Positions 7,834-16,735 of a stretch of DNA of 64,000 nt are shown piece after piece. The notes below the pieces were generated by a model that searched no databases, was not told the origin of the DNA, and saw only the letters and a program-made list of their open reading frames with translations. Origin of the DNA: Spirosoma foliorum. GTDB taxonomy: Bacteria; Bacteroidota; Bacteroidia; Cytophagales; Spirosomataceae. The stretch lies in assembly GCF_014117325.1 (NCBI RefSeq), contig NZ_CP059732.1, positions 4,353,001-4,417,000 on the forward strand, given 5' to 3'. Numbering within the stretch: position 1 is the first letter of the stretch; each line of letters opens with the position of its first letter. The position numbers and the translations under genes were made by a program.

Positions 7834-8910
7834 ATGAAGATACAGCCATTGATTGAATCGACAAATCAAGAGTTTATACCAGCCCGCGAGGGCTTTTTCT
7901 TTCCTCCCGAGTGGCATCCACACGTGGCAACCTGGCTCAGTTGGCCCCATACAGAAGCCTCCTGGACGCGCGAGCGGCAGGAGTTGATGTTTCCGGCCTA
8001 TATTGAGTTTATCAAGGCCATCGCCGAAAGCGAGCACGTGTGCATCAATGCGCATAACGACATTGTGATGCAGGCAGCAAAATTGCGTTTACTCGCTGCG
8101 GGCGCTGATATGAGCCGCATTACGCTCTTGCCCCATCCAACGAACGATTCGTGGTGCCGCGATCATGGGCCGGCTTTCCTCATTAATCCTGAGAAAAAAG
8201 AGCGGATGATCGTTAACTGGGGATACAATGCCTGGGGAGGAAAATATCCGCCTTACGATCGGGACGACCTAATTCCGGTAGAAATTGCCCATTATCGTGG
8301 TTTGGAATATGTTACGCCCGGCATCATTATGGAAGGTGGTTCTGTAGAGTTCAACGGTGCCGGAACGGTGCTGACAAGCCGAGCCTGCCTGCTCAATCAG
8401 AACCGAAATGCACACTTAACACAGGCCCAAATCGAGCAGTATTTGTGCAACTACTACGGTGTGCAACAGGTGCTTTGGGTAGAAGAAGGCATTGTAGGCG
8501 ACGATACCGATGGCCACATTGACGATACAGTCCGGTTTGTGAACGAGGACACAGTTATTGCCGCTTACGAATCGAATCCGAACGACGCCAATTACCCATT
8601 CCTACAGGAAATTCATCAGGAATTGAAGGAAATGCGACTACTGAATGGCAAGCAGCTTAACATTGTTGAACTACCCATGCCCGATCCGGTTGAGAGTGAT
8701 GGACTGCGCCTTCCCGCATCCTATGCCAATTTCCTGATTACGAACGGATCGGTCATCGTGCCAACGTTCCGATGCGCCAAGGATCAGCAGGCTTTAGACA
8801 TCATCGGCACCTGCTTTCCTGATCGTAAAATTGTCGGCATCGATTCAACCGATATCGTCTGGGGCTTGGGAAGTTTCCATTGTTTAAGCCAGCAGGAGCC
8901 AGTTGTTTAA
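7834..8910 (+). CDS. aguA: Agmatine deiminase / peptidylarginine deiminase family
   Basis: A 358-residue enzyme of the guanidino-group-modifying superfamily, converting agmatine to N-carbamoylputrescine and ammonia. Visible signatures are FFFPPEWHPHVATWLSWP at the N terminus, SWCRDHGPAF, IMEGGSVEFNG, DDTDGHIDD with the active-site His and Asp, and the catalytic Cys at about 350 in LGSFHCLSQQEP. I chose the ATG at 7834 because the promoter lies at 7804; the upstream ATG at 7789 would fall before it. No polyamine genes are adjacent, so the pathway role comes from the family alone. Confidence 0.9.
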   Translation: MKIQPLIESTNQEFIPAREGFFFPPEWHPHVATWLSWPHTEASWTRERQELMFPAYIEFIKAIAESEHVCINAHNDIVMQAAKLRLLAAGADMSRITLLPHPTNDSWCRDHGPAFLINPEKKERMIVNWGYNAWGGKYPPYDRDDLIPVEIAHYRGLEYVTPGIIMEGGSVEFNGAGTVLTSRACLLNQNRNAHLTQAQIEQYLCNYYGVQQVLWVEEGIVGDDTDGHIDDTVRFVNEDTVIAAYESNPNDANYPFLQEIHQELKEMRLLNGKQLNIVELPMPDPVESDGLRLPASYANFLITNGSVIVPTFRCAKDQQALDIIGTCFPDRKIVGIDSTDIVWGLGSFHCLSQQEPVV

Positions 8911-8978
8911 CTGATATATGATATATAATGCAGGATGTATTTCTGCTTATATATCATACATCCTACATCCTATATAAC
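8911..8978. repeat. Imperfect AT-rich inverted repeat
   Basis: TATATGATATATAATGCAGGATGTAT is partly mirrored by ATATATCATACATCCTACATCC on the other side of a short spacer. The words AGGATGTAT and ATACATCCT form the best-matched part. It starts right after the deiminase stop and ends just before the GTG of the next gene, so it may terminate one message and shape the next leader. Confidence 0.5.
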
Positions 8979-8980
8979 TC

Positions 8981-9319
8981 GTGTACAACAACAAAACCTT
9001 CCGCTCCGTCACCAATACGCCCAATGGCGAAGTGAGTGGCGACACGCTTTTTCATTACCATCAGGAAGGCTCAATTGTGTGGGCAGAGTATAGTGGCGGG
9101 GCTATCGTCAAAGGATTTCTGATAGCAACATTGCGGGAAAACAATTGCCTGGATATGCGATACCAGCACGTCAATAATCAGGGAGAATTGATGACTGGTC
9201 AATGCCACTCCACACCCGAGCTGCTCGCTGATGGGCGTATTCGCCTTAACGAACGCTGGCAGTGGACTAGTGGCGACAACTCATCGGGCGAATCTGTAGT
9301 TGAAGAAGTTGTCGAATGA
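8981..9319 (+). CDS. Conserved small protein, often labelled n-acetylglutamate synthase
   Basis: A 112-residue protein of a small conserved Bacteroidota family recognised by MYNNKTFR, a central YSGGAIVKGFLIATL and GQCHSTPELLADGRIRLNERWQWTSGD. Database entries often call it n-acetylglutamate synthase, but there is no acetyltransferase fold visible and the name is probably inherited without evidence. It looks like a small beta-rich cytosolic protein. The start is GTG, since no ATG precedes the conserved MYNNKTF-like start. It is immediately downstream of the inverted repeat. Confidence 0.75.
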   Translation: MYNNKTFRSVTNTPNGEVSGDTLFHYHQEGSIVWAEYSGGAIVKGFLIATLRENNCLDMRYQHVNNQGELMTGQCHSTPELLADGRIRLNERWQWTSGDNSSGESVVEEVVE

Positions 9320-9347
9320 ATTGACAAAATCACGCGAATCATAGATC

Positions 9348-10064
9348 ATGCGAATCATTTTAATCCTGATAATCCTGGTTCAGATTATCGGCTGTACTCC
9401 TCAACCAACCCTCACCGCAGAATTGGTACCCCGGTCATTGAGGGCTGTTAATCTGGAAGAAACCATTAGTCGGCGGGATGAGCTGATGATGGCCTACTCG
9501 TTGACCAGCTATGATGCCAAGAATAAGCCTGTTGCTGTCGTGAATGGAGGCTGGGGGGTAGAGTCCGTAAAGAAGGATGACCAGCTTGATCTGCAAACAG
9601 GCAAGACGGATGGCAGTAGTTCAGTCGAGCACAGTCCGGCGAAACCGATTAGTCTTCAACTTCCCCGCAACGGTCGCATTGTAGCATCGGTCGTATTGAT
9701 TGAGGTCGACGACTACAATCAGGCCCGGCAAACGATTTCTAAAATACAGAAGATCCATAACATAGTGGCGCTTCCGATTGGGTTATTGCTAACCGCCACT
9801 GAAGTGCTGACACCGCTGAAATATGTCTCGGCGGGGCTGGTGGCGTCGGGCATTGGCTTACAACTCGTCGATAAACTCGATGACGATGATCTACTAGGAC
9901 AAAGCAGTGTTGATCTTCGCGAAGCCGATTTGCGCCAGAAAAAACAGCAGCTTGTGCATGTTCCGGCCGTATTTACCGGTCAGAATATGAAAGACGCATT
10001 CGATTACCGATTGGAGTATGACATTGTACTGAAAACCGTTAAAATTCAACCAGTTCGCCAATAA
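9348..10064 (+). CDS. Predicted lipoprotein of unknown function
   Basis: A 238-residue protein with a lipoprotein signal peptide: a hydrophobic stretch (IILILIILVQ) ending in the lipobox IIGC, with Cys at residue 16. The middle contains a second hydrophobic, glycine-rich segment (about 142-172, IVALPIGLLLTATEV...SAGLVASGIGLQLV) that could insert in a membrane. I recognise no domain. It sits 28 bases after the preceding gene and before the foldase gene, so it may share their envelope context. Confidence 0.7.
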   Translation: MRIILILIILVQIIGCTPQPTLTAELVPRSLRAVNLEETISRRDELMMAYSLTSYDAKNKPVAVVNGGWGVESVKKDDQLDLQTGKTDGSSSVEHSPAKPISLQLPRNGRIVASVVLIEVDDYNQARQTISKIQKIHNIVALPIGLLLTATEVLTPLKYVSAGLVASGIGLQLVDKLDDDDLLGQSSVDLREADLRQKKQQLVHVPAVFTGQNMKDAFDYRLEYDIVLKTVKIQPVRQ

Positions 10065-10162
10065 GCGATTCTGTCCATTCGTTCCCTAGTTAACTAAGAA
10101 GCGAATGTTTTTTCTATAGTATCTGTTTTACCAACATATCAAAATTTCCTTTACTAGACGCT

Positions 10163-12523
10163 ATGCGCCATTTAACAGGCGGTTTTTTACTGGCCATTCT
10201 TGTAACAGCCTGTAAAACAACCACGCCGGTTGTTCAGCAAACACCCCCGCAACCAGTTATTTTGACTCTGGGGAACAAAGCTTTTACGACCGATGATTTC
10301 TTTCAGTCGTTCACCAAAAATCAGTTATCCTCCGATTCGGCCCAGCACACCGATGTAAAAGGATATTTTGATCTCTATACAAATCTTAAGCTGAAAGTAC
10401 TGGCTGCCGAAACCGAAGGCCGCGATACAACGGAGGCTTTTCGGGAGGAAATGAACACCTACCGGAAGCAACTGGCGCAATCGTACATGACCGACAAAGT
10501 ACTGGTCGAATCCCTCACGGCCGAGGCTTATCAGCGTATGCAGGAAGATGTCAATGCATCCCATATTCTGATACCTGTTTCCGAAGATGCGCTGCCTGCC
10601 GATACCCTTAAGGCGTATGAAACAGCGTTGGCGTTGCGTAAAAAAGCATTAGCTGGCGAAGATTTTGCCAAATTGGCGAGCGCTCATTCGCAAGACGCAA
10701 CGACCGCTCCAAACGGAGGAAACCTGGGTTATATTACGGCCTTTGGCGTTGTTTACCCACTCGAAACAGCCGCTTACACAACCCCCATTGGTGGCATTTC
10801 GCAGCCCACTCGAACTCGGTTTGGCTATCATATTCTCAAAGTCAACAACCGTCGGCCGAGTCGGGGGCGTGTTCGGGTAGCACATATATTGGTCCGCATG
10901 AGTCCAAGTGCCGACGATGCGGGGCAAAAAATGGCGAAAGAACGGATCGACGCTGCCTACGCCCGTTTACAAAAAGGAGAGCCTTTCGAACTGGTTTGTC
11001 GTGAGCTATCCGACGATGCAACCTCGAAAACAAACGGGGGTGTTTTACCCATGTCTACCCCCGATCGACCCTGGGTTCCGACTTTCGACGATGCAGCTTT
11101 TAGCCTAGCCAAACCCGGCGATTATTCCAAGCCTGTTCATACCAACTACGGCTGGCATATCATTAAGCTCATTGAACGCAAAAATCTGGAGCCCTACGCA
11201 ACAATGGCTCCTTCGTTACATCAGCGGGTTACTACCGACAGCCGGGCCGAAGTACTAAGGCAAGCCACGATCCTTAAACTTCGCAAAGAATATGCTGTTC
11301 AGGAAGATAAGTCTACGCTGGAAGCTGCGTTAACCAAAGCCGATACTAGCTTGCTTCGGGGCCAATGGCGATATACAGAGCCACTTGATCCGGCTTTACA
11401 AAACAAGAATATCGTTACCATCTCAGGCAAACCGTCGACGGTTAACGATTTCTTCGCCTATGTTCGCCAACGGCAGCAACCTCCCCGCAACCCAGCGTTA
11501 TCGGCGACATCGAGTGCACCCGCCACCACGCCTGTTCAGGGGTCGCCAGTTGTTGCGATGCGTCGGTTATTTGATCGATTTGTGGGGGATCGCCTTTTAG
11601 CCACCGAAGAAGCGAATCTGGACAAAAAGTCTGCCGAGTTTCGGTCGCTAATGAATGAAATCCGGGACGGTGTATTGCTCTCTCAGGTAATGGAGAAGAA
11701 CGTTTGGGAGCGGTCGATGGTCGATTCAACAGGTCAGCGTCAGTATTTTGAACAGCGTAAAGCCAATTATCGCCTGCCCGAGCGTGCCGTTGCAACGATT
11801 GTTGTTGCCCAAAACGACAGCCTTCTGAAACAAGCTACAACAGCACTTAGTGGCCGCCCGCTCTACCAACTTCGCCGGTCGGCAGCTCCGATAACGTTTG
11901 ACAAAAACCAGACAGTTCTCACGCAAAATCTGCGTGAAACCCTCTTCGACATTCTGGTTGCAATGGGCCATAATCCCGATTACGTTATTGAGGTAACTGG
12001 TTCGCACGACCCTACCGAGCGTGATTCTGTTTCGGCAAATCGGATTCGGAGTGTTGTGGGTTATTTGCAAAAAAATGGCATTTCGCTGAGCCGCATTATG
12101 GAAAAAGATTACCAGGGAGCCCGACCAGGCGTATCCAAAGATGCTCAGCGGAACGTAACCTTCCAGTACTTCAGCAATGCCAAGGACGATGTAATCAAAA
12201 CCATCAACAGCAAATATCCAGTAGCCACTGGTGCGTTACCTGCGCTGTCCCTTACCGAGGGCGTCTTTGCCCAGGGAGCGAATCCCTACCTTGACGCTAT
12301 CGCCCAATGGAAAGTAGGTACAACGACCCTTCACCGTGATAATAAGGCGATTGCGGTGATCATCAGCCGAATTGACCCCCCACGAGCCAAAACATTTGCT
12401 GAGGCACGTGGCACGGTCATTAACGAATACCAGGCCATGCTTGAGCAACAATGGCTTAATCAACTTCGGCAAACCTATCCGGTGAAGGTCAACGAAGCCG
12501 AAATTCAGAAGTTAGTTAAGTAA
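10163..12523 (+). CDS. Lipoprotein peptidylprolyl isomerase (SurA/PpiC type) with OmpA-like segment
   Basis: A 786-residue periplasmic foldase. The lipobox VTAC puts the lipidated Cys at 17. An N-terminal chaperone helix region is followed by two parvulin rotamase domains, at about 130-235 (NASHILIPV...NGGNLGYITAFG) and 238-345 (VAHILVRMSP...TNGGVLPMS). Residues about 575-672 look OmpA-like: ITFDKNQ, then IEVTGSHD, then NRIRSVVGYLQKNGISLSRI and GARPGVSKDAQRNVTFQYF. That order matches the strand, GHTD and RA..V..YL pattern of peptidoglycan-associated OmpA domains, though the key Asp/Arg pair is not clearly kept. It is twice the length of ordinary SurA. It lies directly before a second SurA-like gene. 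Confidence 0.88.
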   Translation: MRHLTGGFLLAILVTACKTTTPVVQQTPPQPVILTLGNKAFTTDDFFQSFTKNQLSSDSAQHTDVKGYFDLYTNLKLKVLAAETEGRDTTEAFREEMNTYRKQLAQSYMTDKVLVESLTAEAYQRMQEDVNASHILIPVSEDALPADTLKAYETALALRKKALAGEDFAKLASAHSQDATTAPNGGNLGYITAFGVVYPLETAAYTTPIGGISQPTRTRFGYHILKVNNRRPSRGRVRVAHILVRMSPSADDAGQKMAKERIDAAYARLQKGEPFELVCRELSDDATSKTNGGVLPMSTPDRPWVPTFDDAAFSLAKPGDYSKPVHTNYGWHIIKLIERKNLEPYATMAPSLHQRVTTDSRAEVLRQATILKLRKEYAVQEDKSTLEAALTKADTSLLRGQWRYTEPLDPALQNKNIVTISGKPSTVNDFFAYVRQRQQPPRNPALSATSSAPATTPVQGSPVVAMRRLFDRFVGDRLLATEEANLDKKSAEFRSLMNEIRDGVLLSQVMEKNVWERSMVDSTGQRQYFEQRKANYRLPERAVATIVVAQNDSLLKQATTALSGRPLYQLRRSAAPITFDKNQTVLTQNLRETLFDILVAMGHNPDYVIEVTGSHDPTERDSVSANRIRSVVGYLQKNGISLSRIMEKDYQGARPGVSKDAQRNVTFQYFSNAKDDVIKTINSKYPVATGALPALSLTEGVFAQGANPYLDAIAQWKVGTTTLHRDNKAIAVIISRIDPPRAKTFAEARGTVINEYQAMLEQQWLNQLRQTYPVKVNEAEIQKLVK

Positions 12524-12524
12524 G

Positions 12525-12614
12525 TTTTGTCATGCTGACGAAGGAAGCATCTTAATTCCCTATTACCAATGAGTTAGGATACGTTAAGATGCTTCCTTCG
12601 TCAGCATGACAAAA
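12525..12614. repeat. 31-bp perfect inverted repeat, GTCAT family
   Basis: Arms 12525-12555 and 12584-12614 are exact reverse complements, starting one base after the foldase stop codon. The arm wording TTTTGTCATGCTGACGAAGG belongs to the same family as the hairpin at 63538-63624. Likely a bidirectional terminator between the two foldase genes. Confidence 0.8.
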
Positions 12615-12673
12615 ATGATATACCCAATCCATTTAAAATTTCTTAAAACACAGACCACTTGCCGTTCTGTGCG

Positions 12674-12681
12674 TATCTTTG
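12674..12681 (+). promoter_or_regulatory. Bacteroidota -7 element for the second foldase
   Basis: TATCTTTG fits TAnnTTTG and lies 6 bases before the chosen ATG at 12687, so the leader would be extremely short or absent. It lies inside the frame that opens at 12606 and argues against that earlier start. The -33 element is not clear. Confidence 0.4.
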
Positions 12682-12686
12682 AGAAT

Positions 12687-14057
12687 ATGAAAAAAGTAAT
12701 CAGCAGTGTGCTCTTTATTTTGGTTGGTTGCCTTCTGACAGCACCTACCTTTGGCCAGGGCATCAGTCTTAACAAGATCATCGCAAAAGTAGATAACTAC
12801 TACGTGCTGAAATCAGATCTTGACGAAGCCACCCAATCGTACGTTGGCCAAAACCAGACACCTCCCGCAAAATGTCAGTTACTGGAAAGTCTTGTTGTTA
12901 ACAAAATGATGCTGGCAAAAGCCGAGATTGACTCGGTTGTTGTCGATGATAAAATTGTAGACAGCGAACTCGATTCCCGAATGCAGTACATGATACAGCA
13001 GTTCGGTTCTGAAAAAAGCATCGTTGAAGCCTATGGCAAAAGCCTGGAAATGCTGAAAAGTGAACTTCGGACGCAAGTAAAAGAGCAGAAGGTTGTTCAG
13101 AAAATGCAGCAGAAAATCACGACCGATGTGAAGGTGACGCCACGTGATGTTCGTAAGTTCTTCGATGCGATTCCTAAAGACAGTCTTCCGTACATGCCCG
13201 CTGACGTAGAGGTGGGGCAGATTGTTCGGTTTGCGAAACCTACTAAAGAACAAAAAGAAGCGCTTCGTCAGCGATTACTGGACCTCAAACATCGGGTTGA
13301 AAAAGGAGAAGACTTTGCGAAACTAGCCAAAGAAAACTCTGAAGACGTTGGTTCGGGAGAGAAAGGTGGAGACTTAGGTTTTGCCAAACGAGGCATGATG
13401 GTTGCGCCTTTTGAAGGAGCTGCCCTGAAACTAAAACCGAATGAAATGTCGGATGTTGTGGAATCTGAATTCGGTTTACACTTAATCCAGTTGCTAGAAA
13501 CCCGTGGTGCCGAATACCATGCCCGCCACATTCTGCTTCGCCCAGACTACAACCGTTTAGATTTAAGTGGTCCAACCCACTATTTAGACAGCCTTAAGAA
13601 TCTGATTCAACTTGATTCGCTGAAATTTGAAAAAGCAGCGCACGACTATTCAGAAGACAAAAACACAGCCGATGCTGGGGGCTTACTCCGTGATCCTCAA
13701 ACGGGTAGCAGCCGCATGGCGATGGATGGCTCAATGGAATATGCAATGTTCCAGATGCTTGATACCATGCAGGTAGGCAAGATTTCGTCGCCACTACCTT
13801 ACCGTACGGAAGATGGCAAAAGTGCGGTACGATTATTGTATTTTAAGACTAAGGTTCCACCTCACACGGCCGACTTCACGAAAGACTTCGAAAAATTGCA
13901 GACAATTGTGCTTCAGAACAAAAAGAACCGCGCCATCGATGACTGGTTCAAAAAATCAATCGCCGATGTATACATCACGGTTGATCCTGAATTCCACAGT
14001 TGCCGAATATTCGGAACAACCCAGAACAGTGCGGCCAACCTAAGTGGAGGCAATTAG
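12687..14057 (+). CDS. Periplasmic peptidylprolyl isomerase, SurA-like
   Basis: A 456-residue secreted foldase that would help outer-membrane proteins cross the periplasm. The signal peptide is MKKVISSVLFILVGCLLTAPTFGQ. A SurA N-terminal chaperone domain follows (about 25-170, including LLESLVVNKMMLAKAEID), then a first rotamase domain (about 175-275, EDFAKLAKENSEDVGSGEKG..LGF) and a second (about 280-390, YHARHILLRPD). I chose the ATG at 12687 because it opens the signal peptide; the frame from 12606 would start inside the inverted repeat. It is independent of the first foldase, with its own hairpin and promoter candidate. Confidence 0.9.
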   Translation: MKKVISSVLFILVGCLLTAPTFGQGISLNKIIAKVDNYYVLKSDLDEATQSYVGQNQTPPAKCQLLESLVVNKMMLAKAEIDSVVVDDKIVDSELDSRMQYMIQQFGSEKSIVEAYGKSLEMLKSELRTQVKEQKVVQKMQQKITTDVKVTPRDVRKFFDAIPKDSLPYMPADVEVGQIVRFAKPTKEQKEALRQRLLDLKHRVEKGEDFAKLAKENSEDVGSGEKGGDLGFAKRGMMVAPFEGAALKLKPNEMSDVVESEFGLHLIQLLETRGAEYHARHILLRPDYNRLDLSGPTHYLDSLKNLIQLDSLKFEKAAHDYSEDKNTADAGGLLRDPQTGSSRMAMDGSMEYAMFQMLDTMQVGKISSPLPYRTEDGKSAVRLLYFKTKVPPHTADFTKDFEKLQTIVLQNKKNRAIDDWFKKSIADVYITVDPEFHSCRIFGTTQNSAANLSGGN

Positions 14058-14060
14058 TTT

Positions 14061-14156
14061 TGAATGAGTGAATGAGCGAATGAGTGAATATCATTCGGCG
14101 GAATATTCTTGCGTCAGCTATTCACTCATTCAGTCATTCACTCATTCGCTCATTCA
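14061..14156. repeat. Inverted repeat built from GAATGAGT-like units
   Basis: Left arm 14061-14090 and right arm 14119-14156 are complementary but contain slightly different numbers of an 8-base unit (TGAATGAG, with variants GAATGAGC and GACTGAAT). The arms therefore pair in more than one register. It starts 3 bases after the foldase stop and ends shortly before the GTG of the ATPase gene. Confidence 0.65.
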
Positions 14157-14174
14157 TAATTAACCTGATTTACT

Positions 14175-15137
14175 GTGCCTTACTCATCAGACGTCGCGGC
14201 TGCAGAAGCCCTTAGCAACTCTTACCAAAAACTCAAAAGCGAAATCTCGAAAGTCGTAATTGGTCAGGACGAAACCGTTCGGCTGTTGTTGACGGCTATT
14301 TTTTGCCAGGGACATTGTTTGTTAGTAGGTGTGCCAGGGCTGGCCAAAACGCTGCTGATCCAGACAATTGCTGGGGCGCTGGATCTGGACTTCAATCGAA
14401 TTCAGTTCACGCCCGACTTAATGCCTTCGGATATTCTGGGCTCAGAAACACTTGATCAGGAGCGCAATTTCAAATTTATCAAAGGCCCTATTTTTGCCAA
14501 CATTATTCTAGCCGATGAAATCAACCGGACTCCGCCTAAAACGCAGGCTGCTCTGTTGGAAGCGATGCAGGAATATTCGGTAACGATTGCGGGTCAAAAA
14601 TACAATCTGGGACGCCCCTTTTTCGTGCTGGCTACCCAAAACCCCATTGAGCAGGAAGGTACGTATCCGCTCCCCGAAGCACAGTTAGACCGGTTCATGT
14701 TCAATATCTACCTGGATTATCCGTCTTACCAATCAGAAGTTGATATCGTAAAAAGTACTACCTCTGATCGTAAATACGAGGTTCAGCGCGTAGTTACGGG
14801 CGAAGAAATTCGGGAGTTCCAGCAACTGGTTCGCCGAGTGCCTGTAGTTGACAACGTGGTTGAATACGCGGTTAAGCTTGTCCATAAAACACGTCCCAAT
14901 ACCGAAATGGCATCTTCTGATGCGAATCAATATTTAGAGTGGGGCGCAGGTCCACGGGCCTCGCAATCGCTTATTCTGGCAGCTAAGTGTAATGCATTAC
15001 TTTCGGGCAAATACTCCCCCGATATTGAAGATGTTCGGGCGGTAGCGTTACCAATTCTGCGCCATCGGGTTGTCCGCAACTTTAAAGCAGAAGCCGAAGG
15101 AATTTCCGTTGAGCAATTGATCAAGAGATTGCTTTAG
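14175..15137 (+). CDS. MoxR-family AAA+ ATPase
   Basis: A 320-residue cytosolic AAA+ ATPase. Walker A is GVPGLAKT, the usual MoxR variant; Walker B and the following helix read ILADEINRTPPKTQAALLEAMQE; sensor 1 is LATQNP; the Arg-finger region is LPEAQLDRFMF; and a C-terminal lid is present. MoxR proteins act as chaperones that insert cofactors or assemble complexes, often with DUF58 and VWA proteins encoded next door. Here no DUF58 or VWA partner follows and a strong terminator comes instead, so the partner must be elsewhere. The start is GTG. Confidence 0.9.
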   Translation: MPYSSDVAAAEALSNSYQKLKSEISKVVIGQDETVRLLLTAIFCQGHCLLVGVPGLAKTLLIQTIAGALDLDFNRIQFTPDLMPSDILGSETLDQERNFKFIKGPIFANIILADEINRTPPKTQAALLEAMQEYSVTIAGQKYNLGRPFFVLATQNPIEQEGTYPLPEAQLDRFMFNIYLDYPSYQSEVDIVKSTTSDRKYEVQRVVTGEEIREFQQLVRRVPVVDNVVEYAVKLVHKTRPNTEMASSDANQYLEWGAGPRASQSLILAAKCNALLSGKYSPDIEDVRAVALPILRHRVVRNFKAEAEGISVEQLIKRLL

Positions 15138-15160
15138 AACTCCTTTTTTTAAAGCTATAC

Positions 15161-15198
15161 AAAAAACGCCCGATACTAGTGAGTATCGGGCGTTTTTT
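15161..15198 (+). terminator. Strong rho-independent terminator after moxR
   Basis: A perfect 17-bp stem (15161-15177 with 15182-15198) closes a 4-base loop; the stem is GC-rich inside (CGCCCGATACT) and ends in six T residues. The A tract on the other side makes it work in both directions. Confidence 0.92.
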
Positions 15199-15211
15199 GG
15201 TTTAAACTTAT

Positions 15212-15241
15212 TTTTCATTCCGAGGTCAGGAGGAATCTCTT
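15212..15241. repeat. Single arm of a GTCAT-family repeat
   Basis: TTTTCATTCCGAGGTCAGG followed by AGGAATCTCTT matches the arm pattern of the hairpins at 12525 and 63538. No matching second arm is seen nearby, so this looks like a half-element or decayed copy. Confidence 0.5.
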
Positions 15242-15301
15242 ATCTTCTTTCCGTGTCTTCACCTAGAGTGTATACACATCTTATGAGTTTACTTTTGCGG
15301 T

Positions 15302-15442
15302 ATGCCCATACCCGACAAGCGATTAGCTAACGCACTTCATAAATTTACCGAGGGAATCAAAACCCGACAATCTCACTCCATGCGCAAACTCGCCAACTCC
15401 CGGTCTGAAGAAGTACAGTTTGGTCGCTGGACTAGCATATAA
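15302..15442 (+). pseudogene. N-terminal fragment of a transposase-like gene
   Basis: An ATG at 15302 opens a 46-codon frame (MPIPDKRLANALHKF..., then SRSEEVQFGRW) that stops at 15440-15442, just before the ISL3 remnant. The SR.EEVQFGRW wording resembles the N terminus of IS4-type transposases. TACTTTTG at 15290-15297 lies immediately upstream. It is probably the stump of a gene interrupted by the ISL3 element; the assignment is tentative. Confidence 0.35.
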
Positions 15443-15497
15443 ATCAACGCTAAGGATATCTGATACAGTTGACACCCTGACCTCCTCCCAATAAACT

Positions 15498-16735
15498 GGC
15501 TCTTACGCACTTTGTGTGGCTCAGTCTCGGTACAGACTCGTTGGCGTAATAAATCCAGCTTGGCTCGCCCATACATCTGACGCTTGATAAGCTTGACTCT
15601 GGTCACTTGCCCCTCAGTTTGGCCATTGCTCCATTCCGTAGCTAGGGCCGCCTGAACAGCAGCATAGTCCTGGTGAAGTCGCAACCCAAACTGTTGCAAC
15701 AACGCGGCCGAAGAGGTCTTACAACGAAACAACCAATCGTCTAATGCCTCCACATGATGGCTGCGAACCATAACAGCAAACTCCTTAGCTAATTCATAAA
15801 CTTGGTTAATGGTGGGATCTTGACAGATATGAGTTAGAAGTTGCCGGTCAACCTCTTCTAAAAGGGAGACTGGGCGCACCATCAGCCAAGCAAGTTGTTG
15901 TGTGGAGGGAAGTTCAACCGGCGGCTTGGGGGCAGTAACAAGCAATTGTTTAGACAAAGAGGAGTCTGTTGCTAGCTAATTTTTAGTCAAAGGTGCATCT
16001 TGGGTCCGGCGTCGACTGAGCCACTTAGTGGGTCGACTATCTGAACCAGGATAGCCTTGTTGACAAATCTCCCGCCATAACTGTGGGCATTATGGCACCC
16101 CCCCTCTTGGTAACACCGTTCCAGCTAAGGCAAGTAAGGGGTTAAACATGCTACGGCCCGTGGGACGCCGGATACGCTCTGGAAACGATTCGGCGAAGGC
16201 ATACCGGCGCACCGTAGTCCGATTCAAATTTACTTCTCGACTGATCTGCCAAATGGACCAGCCCGCCTGATGTAATTGTTGTACTTTCTGCTAATAAGCC
16301 AGTCGTCTTTCCCGACTGTTGTGACGAGCCTCCAGTTCATTTTGCGAATAATCCTGCATAATGTAAGCCAATCGCTCAGTGGTTTTTTGTGCCGATGAGT
16401 TCATCTCTGAAGTGGGTAGATTACGAAGTCGTTGATAACCATTGGTCTTAGCCCTACCACTTGCTCTAGGTTTTGTAGCAAATGCCATCGGTCGGCAACT
16501 TGCTGGGCCTGTGGTGCTCCCTCACGAGCGCCCCATGCATATTCGCCTGAACAATCCCGAGTAATCACCTCTACGCCGGGATGGGCTCTCAGCCAATCCC
16601 GCAGACCTTCGGCGGTTCTGCCTTCAAGTAAATCAATAGGTTAATGTCGATCCAGATCAACTAAAATCGCACCATAGGTTTTGGCTTTTTGTATCGCCCA
16701 ATCGTTGACTCCCAAAGCCTTAGTGGGTTTGCATG
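15498..16735 (-). pseudogene. Degenerate ISL3-family transposase remnant
   Basis: The minus strand encodes successive pieces of an ISL3 transposase in family order: KALGVNDWAIQKAKTYGAILVDL, then [50 protein letters not shown], the HTH-like segment QAGWSIWQISREVNLNRTTVRR, and the C-terminal EWSNGQTEGQVTRVKLIKRQMYGRA. In-frame stops (for example after LVDLDRH near 16640, and near 16090) kill it. The left end GGCTCTTACGCACTTTG at 15498 matches the ISL3 terminal repeat style. The right end is missing: the remnant starts mid-protein directly at the end of rhaM. The element is therefore truncated and dead. Confidence 0.8.

Noticed and set aside
7702..8055. 117-codon minus-strand frame over the start of aguA
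   Set aside because: Antisense to conserved N-terminal motifs of agmatine deiminase.
8981..9319. True N-acetylglutamate synthase
   Set aside because: 112 residues without an acetyl-CoA binding motif; the name in databases is not supported by the sequence.
15373..15957. A 194-codon minus-strand frame as an intact transposase gene
   Set aside because: Only the C-terminal part of an ISL3 transposase; upstream parts have stops, and the frame runs past the IS end.
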